This document shows positions 12,576-26,039 of a stretch of 64,000 nt of DNA, in pieces. The notes under the pieces are model-generated. The model ran no database searches. It worked only from the letters and a program-made list of their open reading frames with translations, and had not been told where the DNA came from. The translations under genes and the position numbers were made by a program. How positions within the stretch are numbered: the stretch's first letter is position 1; the number at the start of each line of letters is the position of its first letter. The stretch is from Spisula solida (lineage: Eukaryota > Mollusca > Bivalvia > Venerida > Mactridae), in the NCBI GenBank assembly GCA_947247005.1, contig OX365959.1:32818148-32882147 (forward strand), written 5' to 3'.

Positions 12576-13354
12576 TGCTGTGTACACGTAGCATTGCTAA
12601 ATGTCATTACACAGTTCAGTTAAATGTGACAATGTATAATTATGATCAAAACCATGAAACATTTGCGCTCGAAGGAAACTGTCAGCGGAATGGAGTGATA
12701 TGTCATTTACCAAAGCACTGGTACGGAGCGAAGTCAGAGCGTAAGACGACTCTTATCGACATCATGATATGGACTAGGTATCTTCCTACCTGAGGGAGGG
12801 AAGAAGAGGTTTAACAGATATTTTCACTTGGTTATCATGTTTTTTCTTGAAGAAAACTGAATTTGCCACAGTAATTTATTATCAAATGTATTTATGAACG
12901 TGTATAGTATTATTAACACGTTCAAAATACTCTTTTGATATTTTGATTTTGATACGTTATTATTATAATGTAACAAGTGAAAACAAAATCTCTGTAAATG
13001 AAAGCTTGTATGGGGAATTAAACGAAATATACCATTTGAACATCAAAACAAACACCTTAAAGCTGATATTCTTGTAATAGAATGTCAAATAATTACCTGG
13101 TAACCGACAATGATATTCAGACATGCTATGGTCTCTTGCAAAGGGTGTTCTGGTATATTTACGAAGTCCAGTTATGGTGTTATGCTCTCTTTAACCGAAA
13201 CATTTATAAAGTACACTTCTTCCAGAATCCAGTTTTTGTACCATTTCTTGCATGAATACATGTATGTTATGAAGTGATCGATCTGAACAGAAAATTGTAA
13301 GTAAGTCTTCTATCGGTGCTCGGGTCATTTTAACTTGATATATGTAGGTATAAT

Positions 13355-13973
13355 ATATGAGCCAGTCTCCAGGAAAACTTGCTATTTTGACAAATAATTT
13401 GATTTTGATATTTTATATTATTTAAAAGAGTAATCTTAATGAAGCAAAATGCAAAAGCAATTTTGTTAGTATCTTGATTTTTAAGGAAGTTTCAGCTGTT
13501 TTGTTGAGCCCCTATTCAGACCCTTTTTGCGTGACGTCGCAAACGTCATTCAAGCGTTATTCGACGTCGTTGTAATAAGTACTTTATAAATACTGCATTT
13601 GATCAATTCTTTACATAAACTGGTCAAAATGGTATCAACTTTTAGAATGATGTTTTAAGTTTTAAAATATACATCCAAATTGTAAATGTTCACATTTAGA
13701 GAAAGGCTACTACAGTTTTAATCAACTAACTCCTCGTTTTTCTCAATCAGAGTACTTTTCTGAAATTGGTCACCATAGCAACGAAGTAAATGATTTCTAT
13801 ATAATACATACAGCATTTTAAAGCCAAGATATAGTAATATATGGATAAATGACTTAAAATTGAATCTATAGATATGTCATTTTTTCTTATTTGCAAGCTT
13901 TTTCAAAACCTTGTTACATGCAGTAATTACATAATGCCAATATAGCAGGTTTTCCTGGAGACTGGCTCATATA
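13355..13973. mobile_element. MITE with gagcc...ggctc inverted ends (copy 2)
   Basis: ATATGAGCCAGTCTCCAGGA at the left is the exact reverse complement of the right end TCCTGGAGACTGGCTCATAT. The 619-bp interior is AT-rich and noncoding. Its internal cgacgtc words also occur in copy 1, in inverted order. Confidence 0.85.
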
Positions 13974-16900
13974 TAATTGCATCAAAGTACTAACGGGTAT
14001 ATTTGTAAGCATTGTGAATTTAGTTATTTATAGTTACCGGTATACATATATTGCAAAGTATGTGGAATGGTCAGTGTATCCGATGCTTTGGTAGCAAATG
14101 GTATGTTCATTGAACAACCTTTAACCTGTGATAGTTATGGTGAGCAGATGGTAACAAGATATGATTTGGTTATCACGTGATGTCATAACATATGGTAAGT
14201 ACAAAACCAGGGTCAGAAAGAGGCTGGTGTGCGCAAGATATATTATTCCGGCGTGCTGGGCGTTCAGTTAGCTTTTGAGAGTAGGCTTGACCAGTTAGTA
14301 TTTGAACGTACGATAGGAAAGATATATGTTGAAGACAATGGAGTCGTTATAACTAAGAGTCTGCGAGAGCAGGCGTACTATTATGTGGGACTATATTTAT
14401 GTATCAGACTGATCATTGTTAAAAGGATTTAACACATCATGAATTGTACGATCTGGATTGTAGAGAATAAATTATGAACTGGAAGTTGCAAGTTGTCACG
14501 GATATTTAGTTATATTAGTGTATATAATATTTCGACATGTGTGTGTACAAAGATCCCAGGAACCTCACAGACGAGTAGCTACGATGGAACAACTACGTAG
14601 CATCCCAGTTACAACAAGTCAAATAGTTCCTGCGAGCAAATGATGTACCGACTTCATTTGACAGAGAATTGACAGGATCGTCGATCCTTCTATCTGCATA
14701 ATTCGACAGCTGATGTGTATAAAATTAAGCATGTAAATCTAAAAATTGTGAAAAAATAAGCGCGGTAGGCCGGTAGCTTTCAAATTGGGAAAACTATATG
14801 CACGATAATTTGACAAATTGTTAAATAATTTCATGTATAACAAACCAATGTTCAAGACACATAATTGCATATTATGACTCCCTTGTTCCATATAATATGT
14901 ATATGCTTATAAATAAAACCTCGTATTAGTCCACTAAAAGGTATTTCAGTGTTCAACAATATCAAAGATCATAAACCAATTCCGATAATTCCATGACAAT
15001 AGACAAGAGACATTTAGAATTTTAAATCTCTGAATAGACATTAACACTGAATGGTAATTATCCTAATATGACTCTGGAGACCAAAAGAAACTGTATATGT
15101 TGTTAATTTTATCAAGGGAAACAACCAGCACTAATTTTACCCGCTGATCCTAAAAAAATCCGAAAAATGATTTACGGAGCGAAGTGCCGGGTACGAATTG
15201 TGTTGAGTACGAAAAAAAATATTCAGGACGAACGGTGGGAAGTGGTACGAAAGTGTTGAGTATGAAACGTTAGCGAAGAATTTATCCAACGATAAAACGA
15301 TCTAAACTCGTGTTTTATACTTTTTTAATCGAGTTGAGTGTACTTTTTTATCGTAGGGACGGGTTTTGGGGATAATGTTGTAGTTCATTCTAAGAATTTC
15401 GACTTGCCCGGGCCGACATACGTCAGCAATCTTTTTGCGTAAGAAAATTATCGGTTGCGTAAAAATTACCGATCATGTGTTGGTTAACACCCGAAATTCC
15501 GTAATCCTGACACATTAACCATAGAACTAACCTATTTTCGTTCAAGAAAAATTTGAAATCTTGTAACGACCGGTTTGATTAGTCTGGTTCACGACATTCT
15601 TACAAAATGCATCTTTTTTGGATTTTTTTGAAATCGTAAACCATCGAGAACAGGTCACGTGCCCCTCCATGGACTTTTTACTTTGCTCGCAGGTAATGGC
15701 ACTGACATAAACGTTATAAAAGCTTAGCTCAACAAACGTTATAGCATCAACACTAAGACAAGATAACATCGAGCTCACAAAAGGTGACATAACATAACAA
15801 TGCCACATAGAAATCTACACACACAAACATTCAAAGGTTTCATCATCATAAACTATTCGGTTTTCAGCAAGAATCTACAAGGTTATATGTTACAGAAACA
15901 CACACACACAAATAGCATTCTGTAACAACTGCACAATATCACGAGATATGTTGGATCGGCGTTATTTGACTATTAAAACATTTATTAAATGTGTACACCC
16001 CTTTATTAATGTGTTCCTGGGAACACATTTACCTATATCTTTCATACTACTTCCGCTTATGACGGCGCATGCGTTCAACAGGTATCTGGGATACCTTTGC
16101 ACCTCGGTGTTACTTAAGGATCAACACGATATGCGCCTTTGAATTTCAAGCTTTTTTTGTCTGTTTATTGCTATAAAAATGTGAAAACATAATCTTACAT
16201 GTTCAAAATGTTTTTCCAACTTTTTCTACGTTGCAAACTTAACTTTATTTGTTTTACAAATACGACACATTCATAAATTTCCCTCAGGAACCTCGCTGAT
16301 CTGGCCGGCTAGTTTCCAGGGTGTAAGATGTCGCCCCCGGCCAAATATCTCAGTTGCATGTTCTTCTTCCAACTTCTAAAAATAGCTGAAAGTGGTCATG
16401 TACGTATGACATCGGCTTTGATCGGATTATTACTGAAGAAAGCGTAAATGACTGAGGTATAACGAATAATAGTTTTCCTTAGACTGGTTCCGTTTGCCGA
16501 AATACGTAAATAGCCGAAGTTTCGCGATGGTGGTCTCCATTCAGGAATATCGTCGATTCACAGAGGCGTTAGATTAAATTACGCAATTCATGTCCATCTT
16601 TATGAATGAATGCATTCCTAAGATAGGGTCTCGTAATGAGTCGCCACTCTATATGATAGTCTGTTACATAACGATGTTTTCTGTCGATGACAGTATTGTA
16701 GAGGCGTCGCGACTGTGGTGCGCAGGGGGGGGGCAATATTTCGGCGAGCAAAGGCTTAACTTTATGATAATAGGCCTTTGCACTAATTAAATAACATAAC
16801 TATAATTATCTAGCTGACATATTGGTTAAAATTTGGAACGGCGAATAAGTGCCGGTCGTTTCTACTTGGCGATAATAACACCTCGCTAAAGTTATATAAG

Positions 16901-18129
16901 TCAAATGCGAAAATGTGTGGTATAACGAGTTACTATCTAATTGACACGTGTTAACTGAGTGGCCGACGGATGTCGTCAACTTGAAATAGACTTTAAAAGT
17001 AATTGCTGTTTAATTATATTGTTATTGTCATCAAGGGCTGCTAGTTTGTATCCGTCTTATATTAAGGGAAATATTGTCTTCCTGTATTCGTTAGAATAAT
17101 AAACAAATGTATAAAGCTAATACGCCTCGTGAGTTTAATTGTGGCATGCACTATATTTCAATATAATATTTATCCAGTTTTTTAGTGCATGTTTTTTACC
17201 CTTCAGTCTAAATTGTAATGCTATGTCTTAAAACATTTCATGATAAATGGATAGGCCCTGAACACAGTTTTTGGAATAGCTAAAACTTGTCACACTCGTA
17301 TTTGGTCTAAAACAATATTATCTTGTGTGTGTAACTTTTATACTACCATAAGCGCTTTGGTGTAACGGTGCCTAGAACATCTAGTATTCTTTTTACATGT
17401 ATTTGAAAATTATGTTTATCCATGATCATCCATGGTTGACCTTTTTGAGTTCTGTCCTCATGTTTTCTTAAGGATCACTGCATCAAAGCACATTGCCATA
17501 GAACCATCAAAATGTACCTTTCGTTGAACAACCAGATATATTTAGAACCGTTTGAAGTTCATACAACGATTTGTCTCTTTCTGTGTTAAAAGTCAAAGCC
17601 AGCCGAATGGGCCCTATACGTGCCAACGTCTAAAGCACTCGTATAGACTGACTCGCTTTCTTCATACGAGATTTCCACCATGAGGTCTCCGGGAAATATC
17701 TATAACGCATTCGTTAAGAGACCATTACACAATATTTGATGTCGTTAAGAGTGCATGCCATTCGCTCAAAAACAGCAACTTTACTATTTATGGCCTGTGA
17801 TGCATATACATATGTCAATACAAGTAGCAAAACTAGTTTATAAAGAACATTGTCTGGTTAAATTAATTCATTTGTATTATATTTCGTGCAATGTTTCAAA
17901 CAAAATGTGTATTTTCTTTCATTTTTCACAAACCTGCACAAGTTAAGTTATAAATATAAACTAACTACAAGCGTTTAATTACATTTTTTAGCATTATCAT
18001 TTAGAACAATACTTGCCTGTCAATGAGTCGAAAGGTGCTGCCTCACAGATCGGGCTAAAAATGTTGTATGATGTAATTTTCTAACCTAACCAAGTATTGA
18101 TGTAATAGAAAGCCACTGACGGTTGCTTT
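13974..18129. other. No gene recognised
   Basis: Intergenic; contains only the 15.6 kb repeat fragment, a short palindrome atgtgttcctgggaacacat near 16008, and unassigned AT-rich DNA. Confidence 0.55.
15575..15690 (-). mobile_element. Fragment of the repeat inserted at 43.83 kb
   Basis: ttagtctggttcacgacatt, catcttttttggattttttt and gtgcccctccatgga are the reverse complement of the sequence at about 43868-43975. Same dispersed element in the opposite orientation. Confidence 0.65.
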
Positions 18130-18882
18130 ATGAAAGATGTGGTGCAAATGGAGGTCAGTTGTTAGACAATGGCACAGGTTCAAAAAGATGGATATGTCTA
18201 GATTGAACTTTAGAATTTTTGAATACATGTATTGTACTAATAAAGCTAGCCATAGATGTAAGAACTGGCAATATAGTTTTTTGCAACAGTTAGATAGGAT
18301 AGATCAATTAGATCGTGCAAATATATGCCTTCAACATTAATCGAAAATATTTTGTGATTTTATTGAAGATAGTTGTATGGATTTATATGTAATCGAATGG
18401 AAACGTGCAATATCTAGTGACACCGGTCCTAGTGGAAATGGTAGAAACAAGTTGAGGACCTATCAATTGTTTAAAACTGATTTTGAAATTGAGTCGTATG
18501 GTCTATGTATATGCCTGCTAAGCACAGAACAGCTCTTGCTAAGTTTAGATGTGGGGTAGCACCCCTCCGTATTGAGACGGGTAGATATGAGAACATTGCA
18601 GTCAATGACAGAAGCTGTCCTATATGTAAACTGACTGTTGAAACTGAGTTACATGCACTAATTAAATGCTCTGCTTATCAAACTTTTAGAAATGTCTTAT
18701 TTGATAAAGCTATGGATATCAATGTAAATTTTAATGATATGGATGATATTAACAAATGTATGTTTGTTCTTACTAATGTTGAAATTGTTAAATTAACCGC
18801 CAAAACCTGTTTCAATGTTCAAATACTTTGTATAGTTAGTGATCGTACATACTGTAAATGCACTCTTTTATTTATTTGAAAG
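18130..18882 (+). pseudogene. Non-LTR retrotransposon C-terminal fragment with zinc-binding motif, broken
   Basis: From about 18137 the frame reads MWCKWRSVVRQWHRFKKMD and on to NICLQH, where a TAA (18338-18340) interrupts it. The same frame resumes to NKLRTYQLFKTDFEIESY, then a frameshift near 18495-18505 leads to AKHRTALAKFRCGVAPLRIE, TGRYENIAVNDRSCPICKL and ETELHALIKCSAYQTFR. CPIC with a downstream HALIKC forms the CCHC-type zinc-binding signature found at the C-terminus of many animal LINE reverse transcriptases, and LRTYxxFKTDF is a common neighbour in such proteins. No catalytic RT domain remains. This is a decayed 3' end, not a host gene. Confidence 0.85.
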
Positions 18883-19180
18883 AATAGTGTAATGTGAATT
18901 TAAATTAGGTATGCTTAGCTATATATGTTTTAACTGTAATTATAGGTGTTTTATTATTACTAATTTTTTTTTACTACTAAGCATTGTGATTTTTTACATG
19001 TAATAAAATGTTATTCTTATGTTTGCCTTTTATGTTTAAGTCATTAGTTTTTAATAAGTATTTAATAGGTACTAGTCTCTTATAACTCTGATTAGAGTGG
19101 CAATACAATTCTATGTTTTAGTTTGTATTTTATCTGTATTTGTATTGATGAGACGAAAATAAACTATAAAATAAATAAGC
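18883..19180 (+). mobile_element. 3' untranslated tail of the 18.1 kb LINE copy
   Basis: AT-rich sequence after the LINE stop, ending in aaactataaaataaataagc, which looks like the A-rich or short-repeat tail expected at a LINE 3' end. The boundary is approximate. Confidence 0.5.
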
Positions 19181-19386
19181 AATGTTAACTACTCTCGATA
19201 TCGATATTGTGGAAAGAAGCGCTAATTTTTCTTCCAACATGCTTTGTGAATTATGTTATTCACACGTGATCGAACTGTAACATAAACAAACTACAACGTA
19301 AACATCAGTGAGGTATTTGGTTCGTTTTTCGATTCGTTTTCATCGAATGCGAACAAATTTCAGGCATTTTAAGTAATAGTAGTGTT

Positions 19387-19418
19387 AATTCTATAGGGTA
19401 TTAATACCCTATAGAATT
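19387..19418. repeat. 32-bp perfect palindrome
   Basis: AATTCTATAGGGTATT is followed immediately by its reverse complement with no spacer. It could extrude as a cruciform or be a relic of a symmetric terminal repeat. Confidence 0.9.
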
Positions 19419-20230
19419 TTTGATGTAAACATACTAAATAACTACAAAATGCCGGAGTTTCTCAAGTTATTTTAGATGTCAGTGTGGTTGTTTATGTGAT
19501 ATACAGGCAACTATACCAAAATTACGCGAACATTTGACAATTTTATTTAATTTTTGCAATACACCAATATGTGAGGCAGTCCCTTTAACTAACACCTTAT
19601 TCGAAGCGTAATTACGGTGTAAAGTACTTAGACACACTCTAAGCCGTATGGTCAGATGTGTAAAGAGTCCTTAGCATTTTTCACGAAGAGACTATAGCAT
19701 GATGTCGGTAAGAGTCGTCTTACGCTTTGACATCGCTCCGTACCAGCGCAAAGGTTAGATTTGTTTCCCGAAACCGACTGTGTGTGGCTTTTTGCACAAC
19801 AATACTAAGTGACATAGATAGATCACATTCTCGGCTTAAGCGTCGAAGATGTCTCGTTGAAATCGATCTAAGAATAAAATACGATTGTTTTAAACATGTT
19901 TTACATATTTTTACTTGCGATGTTAGCCAAATGCTATCTTTCCCTTGTAGAAATAGACCCTTAAACCCAAATATTTGAACTTTTGATGGGATTGTCTTTT
20001 GATGAGCTACCGCAGGTTATCCAAGATGAAATTCACACTGTATCGGCAAAACGCAATGGGTCCGGTTTAACGACGCGGGTTCGGCTAACGTAGCGAAAAT
20101 GATCCGGCTAAAAAATGGTGGATATCAACAATAATACGCTGGTGAGTGTAACATTTTTTCGTATTTTGTATGGTTATTCTTGAATTCTGAAGATAGGAAT
20201 ACTCTTACGAAATGCCCACGTTTGTCCTGC

Positions 20231-20540
20231 ATGCTCGTAGCTACTTGGTTTTGTCTTGCATCAATGCATATACACGTAATGTACGTTGAAAGTTATGATT
20301 CAATCGTAAACAATGCAAAACAAACATGAAATGCGGACATTTTAGACAAATTAGACAAAGTAAGAGCTTACCGAGTCTAAACTATGTACTTGCATGTATT
20401 GTAGGGTTACATTTCTTTCCCAGATACTCATCTTTTATTAATAATGTACTTATATAGGCCAAAATCTAACGTTTTCAAAGTTGAACGAATCATGATCCGG
20501 TTGTCGATACAACGAAAATGGTCCGGCTCGTGTTTTACTC
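20231..20540. repeat. Left arm of a 3.7 kb inverted-repeat structure
   Basis: Starts atgctcgtagctacttggtt and ends near gttgtcgatacaacgaaaat. It matches the reverse complement of 23648-23951 with only scattered differences and small indels. Confidence 0.88.
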
Positions 20541-20661
20541 GCCATAACAACTATTGCAATGTCATTTTCTTGTATTACTCTGACTTATTTTAACATCATT
20601 TTCTACTTTTTGTTGCTTGTGTATAACTGAATAATTTACATGCCCTCTCATATTGCACTTA

Positions 20662-20705
20662 CTGCTGAATTATGGGTTCGAGCCCCGGTCTGGTTGCACA
20701 TTTAT
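20662..20705 (+). mobile_element. SINE fragment with B box only
   Basis: GGGTTCGAGCCCCGG is a strong Pol III B box followed by tctggttgcacattta, matching the SINE piece near 3.68 kb. No A box is seen upstream, so it is truncated. Confidence 0.5.
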
Positions 20706-20854
20706 AGATGAAAAATAGATTGTCATAGATGAATCTTTAAAGTTGACTTGAATATTTGTCTAAATGTGTCAAGATATTTTGACATGCAGACATCGATATG
20801 AACGTGTATGTACAACCAATCAACTGATTCTTCTTTTTGTTTATTTTCAGGGAA

Positions 20855-21115
20855 AACACAAGGTTCCAATGTGACCTATGTGCAAAGACATTCATATTTA
20901 TTTCGACCATGTCTCGGCAAAGACTAAGTCGTGGACAACATTTTGAAAGACATTAATGTACCCAGTGTGGCAAAAGTTTTACCGCAAAGTCGTCTATCTT
21001 TCCAATGTTTCACAGGGTGCTAGAGAAAACGGCCCAGCTGCTGATAGGGGTGCTACTTTTCAAGGAAATGTTCCTTTTCACTCAGACTTGCGAATGTTTC
21101 ATAGAAACTGGTATA
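20855..21115 (+). pseudogene. Degenerate C2H2 zinc-finger fragment
   Basis: After a possible acceptor (ttattttcag at 20841-20850) one frame reads RFQCDLCAKTF, then RGQHFERH, a TAA at 20954-20956, then CTQCGKSFTAKSS. A shifted frame follows with FHSDLRMFHRN. CxxC, the aromatic after CAKTF/CGKSF and the HxxxH spacing are C2H2 features. However, the first finger has an expanded C-to-H spacing, there is an in-frame stop, and the third finger is in another frame. It is a dead fragment of a zinc-finger gene or a zinc-finger-bearing transposon. Its place inside a large inverted repeat suggests the latter, but this is inference. Confidence 0.55.
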
Positions 21116-23059
21116 TAAATAAAATACCGCTATTTTTGCTTCCGAAGCGAAACAAAGTCCGTCTGGGATTGGTAGCAGTTGGTGATGTCAAAGTTACATT
21201 GTATTGCTACACTGCTATTGTGGGTAACTAGTTCATCATCATCAAAGTAGACATTCCACGTGGTATGTGGCGTAATTGTTGGCTAGGAACGCAAGTAAAA
21301 ATCTAAAAAAAACAATCGTAGGTACTTCGTTCTTTGATCGAATTTGAAGACACTCTTGATGCTCAACCCCAGAATAGGTGCTATCCATGCCAATTAATAT
21401 TCCGAAAACCAACACAACTGCTATCAAGTCGATTTCGACAGGCGTCCTTTCGTAGAAAAATATTACGTCGCATGGACAGTACTCAAATTTTGCTCGAGTT
21501 TTTAGTAAATATCGTTAAATCGGTCTAAGAATAAAATACCGGTAGTTACGTTACTTGCGTTAAATTCTGAACCCCCAAAATTATGCCACATACCACATGG
21601 TATGACCACATTTTTCCTGGGATAAACGTGTCGAAAAAACAATCACACCCAGAACATATTATATATTCAGATTATTGAAAAGAATAATGCACAAATCGAA
21701 CATTAACAATTTACAGTTTATTTGAAATACATTAGGCATTATGCCGAAGAGTAAACAAAGATACAAAATGTACAGGAAAAAATAATTACATATAAATACA
21801 TGGTCAACAGTCAATTAATATTCTAATTATGTAATATATACACCTATTAAAACCCCATTACACTAAACTTGGTCTTGTTTTGTTCAATGTTCCTTGGTGG
21901 TTATTTTATGAGTATAGCGCCCTATCATGTCTATCCACTTGTCAATGTTTTCACTAATAGGGGGGGGGGGTATTATACGGTCCGAATTATACTTGGATTG
22001 ATTGAATTTTGGAAATTGGTTGTCAATTTCCCTCCCATGTGCAGATAGTACTGTCTAATTCCTTGGGGTGTGGTTGTTTCCCTATAGTAGATTTTCACTA
22101 CTAAACATACATGGGGAAAAACATTGCATTGCACTACGACTTATTGTGGCGACGGTTAGCATTCATAACTCTTGAAGAATACTATGAATGCATTGGATAT
22201 TTTGTTCGTTAAAGTTGCTGAAATATAGGAACTTCGGGAACGTTTTAAATGAAGGTTTTGGAAGGCTCATGCAATCTCATTTACGTCGAATAGTTTTGTT
22301 ATATCACCATTGTACTTGGTTCGCACGTATAATGGAATTATAGTATGTCAATATATAATTATGAAATATGTGCAGTGGTTTTAAACATAGGAGTCCCAAC
22401 GCATGTCACATAAAGCCATGTCCCTCTGACAGTTGTAGGTGGTGTTACGGAAATTACCGTAACCTACGTTATTTATGGTTGTCTCGGCTATATGGATGCC
22501 GCTTAGCGATTACCGCCATGGGTCCTAAACATGGCAGCTGCGCAACCTTCTTTCTATATAGGGACCCTTTGTATTAGACAAACGTTCTTGTGTCTAAACG
22601 ATATTTTAGCAGGAATTACAAACATGTACCGTTTGTTAACATACTAAATGTAGTACGTGTATGTTATTATGTTTTATCTTCAATGGAGAAGTGTTTATTT
22701 TACTGTGATTCTGATGTATAGTATTTAACAACTGAAGCAAGAAATGCAAAATAAATAATATGCATATATCCTGCTCGTTTTAACTAGCGGGTCAATTTTG
22801 GATTCATCACATTTAAAAAAAAAAGTTCCGCACGGGGCTTCATCCAAATTCCTATTCACTGTTCCAGTCTTTCTGTGTGGTTTAGTCATTCTTTTATTAC
22901 ACTAGCCGAAGCTGCGATCCCTACAAAATATAAACAAAAACAGGTAGAGCATTTAGTTTAGGTCAAAATCTCGTAAAAATGTCAATACGTGTATGTATTT
23001 GTTATTATCTATGGGGTTTTAAAAGACGTTTTTATAAAAAAAAACTATCAGAGGTGTCC

Positions 23060-23525
23060 TTTAAATAAAATAAATAAATAAAAATTATAGTAGATTTATA
23101 CAGCGCCCTTTTCATGCGAACGCACGTACAAAGGCGCTTCACATAGAGTGTTGCAGTCACTAGGGCGCAGGGCATCCCGGGCCCTACCGGTGCAGATACA
23201 GCATGATCGGACCAGAGAGACAGACTGAGAGAAAGCACGCGAAGGGAGAGAGAGATACATCCGATACAGGCATGTCCGGTGCTGCAGACATGCGCCTAGC
23301 TCTTATTTCGAACAGACAGTCTGGTTCTTTAATGTGCCCGGTGTATAGCACCGATACACAGCTTACTAGCACTTTTCACCAGATAATGTGCAGTCAATAT
23401 GGTCCGATATAGCGGGAAATTACTATGAATAGAAGTTCAGAAATGTCAAGTTCAAATGCCGGGGATTGAACCCACGACCTCAGGATAGACAGTCCAGTGT
23501 GTTACCACTGAGCTAAGTCCTTTGA
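23060..23525 (-). mobile_element. tRNA-derived SINE, minus strand
   Basis: Read on the minus strand from about 23525, it starts with a tRNA-like head: TTAGCTCAGTGGTAACACAC (A box), an Asp(GTC)-like anticodon arm, and GTGGGTTCAATCCCCGG (B box). The acceptor and D stems do not pair, so it is not a working tRNA. A body follows to a taaa-rich tail near 23060, containing gaagcgcctttgtacgtgcg. Confidence 0.65.
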
Positions 23526-23647
23526 GAAGACGTTTAGTTCAAAATAATCTTACTACGTGAGAAATGAAGTGATATACGTGTATTTCAAAAATTGCTAAAA
23601 TATTAATGTCCATATCTGTACATAATGCCGATGCAAATATAATTGTA

Positions 23648-23951
23648 AAAGCGAACCGGATCATTTGCGTTGTATCGACAACCGGACCCTGATTCGTTCA
23701 ACTTTGAAAACGTTAGATTTGGGCCTATATAAATACATTATTAATAAAAGAGGAGTATCTGGGAAAGAAATGTTACCTTACAATTCACGCAAGTACATAG
23801 TTTAGACTCGGTAAGCTCTTACTTTGTCTAATTTGTCTAAAATGTCCGCATTTCATGTTTGTTTTGCATTGTTTACGATTGAATCATAACTTTCAACGTA
23901 CATTACGTGCATATGCATTGATGCAAGACAAAACCAAGTAGCTACGAGCAT
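23648..23951. repeat. Right arm of the 3.7 kb inverted-repeat structure
   Basis: Reverse complement of 20231-20540 (for example ttgtatcgacaaccggaccc and gtaagctcttactttgtcta). The 3.1 kb between the arms contains the zinc-finger remnant. Confidence 0.88.
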
Positions 23952-25799
23952 CCCCTGTTTTCTTTGTCACAGTTTTGTACCCATGTATTTAATATTTTCT
24001 CGTGTTTTTGTAGAATAAATATCTTACCTTTCAAGTTAAGCATCAAGGGAATTAACTACTGTGATTTATTTATCTCAACCACTGGCGATTGTCTTCCGTG
24101 TTAAATTAAACAAACATAACAAGACGTATATCCATCATATGATCCAGTAATGTACATTGCACATGTGATTTGCTTGTCATCTCATTTCAAAATTGGAAAT
24201 AAAACAAGACATGTAAAATATTAAAACATATAATCTTTAGAAATACCTCAGCAGGATTGAACATAAACATTTCTTTACAACGTTAATGATATTTAAACGT
24301 TCAACAGACAATTCAGCGTGGATTAGTTAAATTTACTTAGAATGTAATTTCGTATTTAAATGTATGTTCCTGGTTATGCACCAGTTAATTGAAACCACGC
24401 CCTTCCCAAAAAAAAACAAGAAAAGTGGGGAATAGTCCAGCGTTTTAATTACCTTTCCGATGTCTCCAAACTGTCGTACCGGGTGAGAGTGGGGCTTTTG
24501 TTTCGCGCCAAATTATATCGGGCCAATAAAGTGATGTGATAGGGCCAGGCAATGTGCGCGGATTTTACCATCTGTTTGGTCCTGGGGGCAGGGATTTTAC
24601 ACGGAGTTTGAAAAAGATGTCAAATACTGATGAAAAACCATACCTGGTCGTCTCGGTTGGTTTGTTCGCTAGAGCTACTAGAAAACACAATTATCAGAAA
24701 TGTTTAGATCTTCTTTACCAAACAAGGAAACATATCTCATCTGTATTAGTCATTTTTCTTACAACAATAACAATAAATAATTATGCTCACTCGACCCGAG
24801 TTTCGAGATGACCCAATGTAATAATGTAAACAAACTACGAGATCAGAAAAAAGTTCAACAGACGAGAAAACGATGCACGTAATTATTAGTCTAAATCGTC
24901 ATTTCTTGACTTGTTTGACAGTTGTTGATTTAAACACGACATTTGTAATATGTTTTTATATCTCAGAAACTAGCTGGCCGTGGCCCGGGCGGAACCGGGG
25001 ACTGCAGGTTTACTAACGCACCTTCTTTATTTCAAAAGTCTTAACTTACTAGTCTTCCTGATATTTAATAAGAACGTTTCATTTTTTCGGCTATGAGTTT
25101 TAGTTCAGTATCTTTTATTATTTTTTATTCCATGGTTTATTATGAAAAGGGCGTTCTCCGTCTTCTTTCCAATTGAACTTCAACCCTTACTTTGAGTTTC
25201 TTGTTTTTGTGACCGTGTAGTTTATACATGAGTCGGTCGTTATGGTCAAACAAAAGTTTAAAAAAACTTAATTAATTTAAACTTTTTATATACAAAATGT
25301 AACTATACAGTGGCAAAGATTTTAGATCTTTGACAGTAGTACGTGTCGCATAAATGCAGTGACGTTATTGCATAATCTCAGTCACGTTATTTGAACGGTG
25401 CTCTAGATAGAAAACTTTGAGGAATAGAATTTTTACAAGTAATGGAATAATAACATCTGCTTGGCTTTGAAGCCTTTCCCAGTTACGGTTGAATGTGACA
25501 ACTTCTTGCGTAGACATGTATAGTCTCTGGTTTTTAAAATTGTATGCGGACTTTTGGTGGAGTTGTGTTTTTAAAGAAGCCAGTATAGATCAGACAAATT
25601 ACTTAATTGATGACAACTTGTCTTAATTCATTATTACAGGTAATGTACCTAATTCCTTTCAGGTGACTACACTTTTGTGATCACAGCGTCAGTTAATCTT
25701 GTCATAGACACAGGTAACTGTATCATTAATAAAGAGTCAACAAAAACAATTTATTTATACAATTTATAATAGAGCAAACAGGGATAATATTCAGGCTCA

Positions 25800-25978
25800 T
25801 ATAATGGGAAGATGGCACAAGGTGTTCATTTATATCGGCCTAGAAGTTATCATTTTTTCAGGAACTGTTCATAAGAGTCTTGTCTTTCTAACGCTACTGA
25901 ATCAATTACGTTTTCATGATTTTCACAATGTTGTCACAACTCCCAAGAGCCCGGTTTTCCTGGAGAACGGCTCATATA
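25800..25978. mobile_element. MITE fragment of the gagcc...ggctc family (copy 3)
   Basis: aagagtcttgtctttctaac and the terminal gttttcctggagaacggctc match the right side of the 11.0 kb copy. The left part is missing or too diverged to place. Confidence 0.65.
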
Positions 25979-26039
25979 TACGAGGTAGGCACATAACAAG
26001 GGCGTATCCAGAGGAGGTCCGACTGGTGGGCTGAGATAG

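Noticed and set aside
20855..21231. Working zinc-finger gene
   Set aside because: An in-frame stop, wrong C-to-H spacing and a frameshift between fingers; no other exons with fingers were seen.
23455..23525. Functional tRNA-Asp gene on the minus strand
   Set aside because: A and B boxes and a GTC anticodon loop are visible, but the acceptor and D stems do not pair and a SINE body follows.
24536..24811. 91-residue open frame as a gene upstream of flotillin
   Set aside because: No recognisable domain, no coding bias visible by eye and no splice partners.
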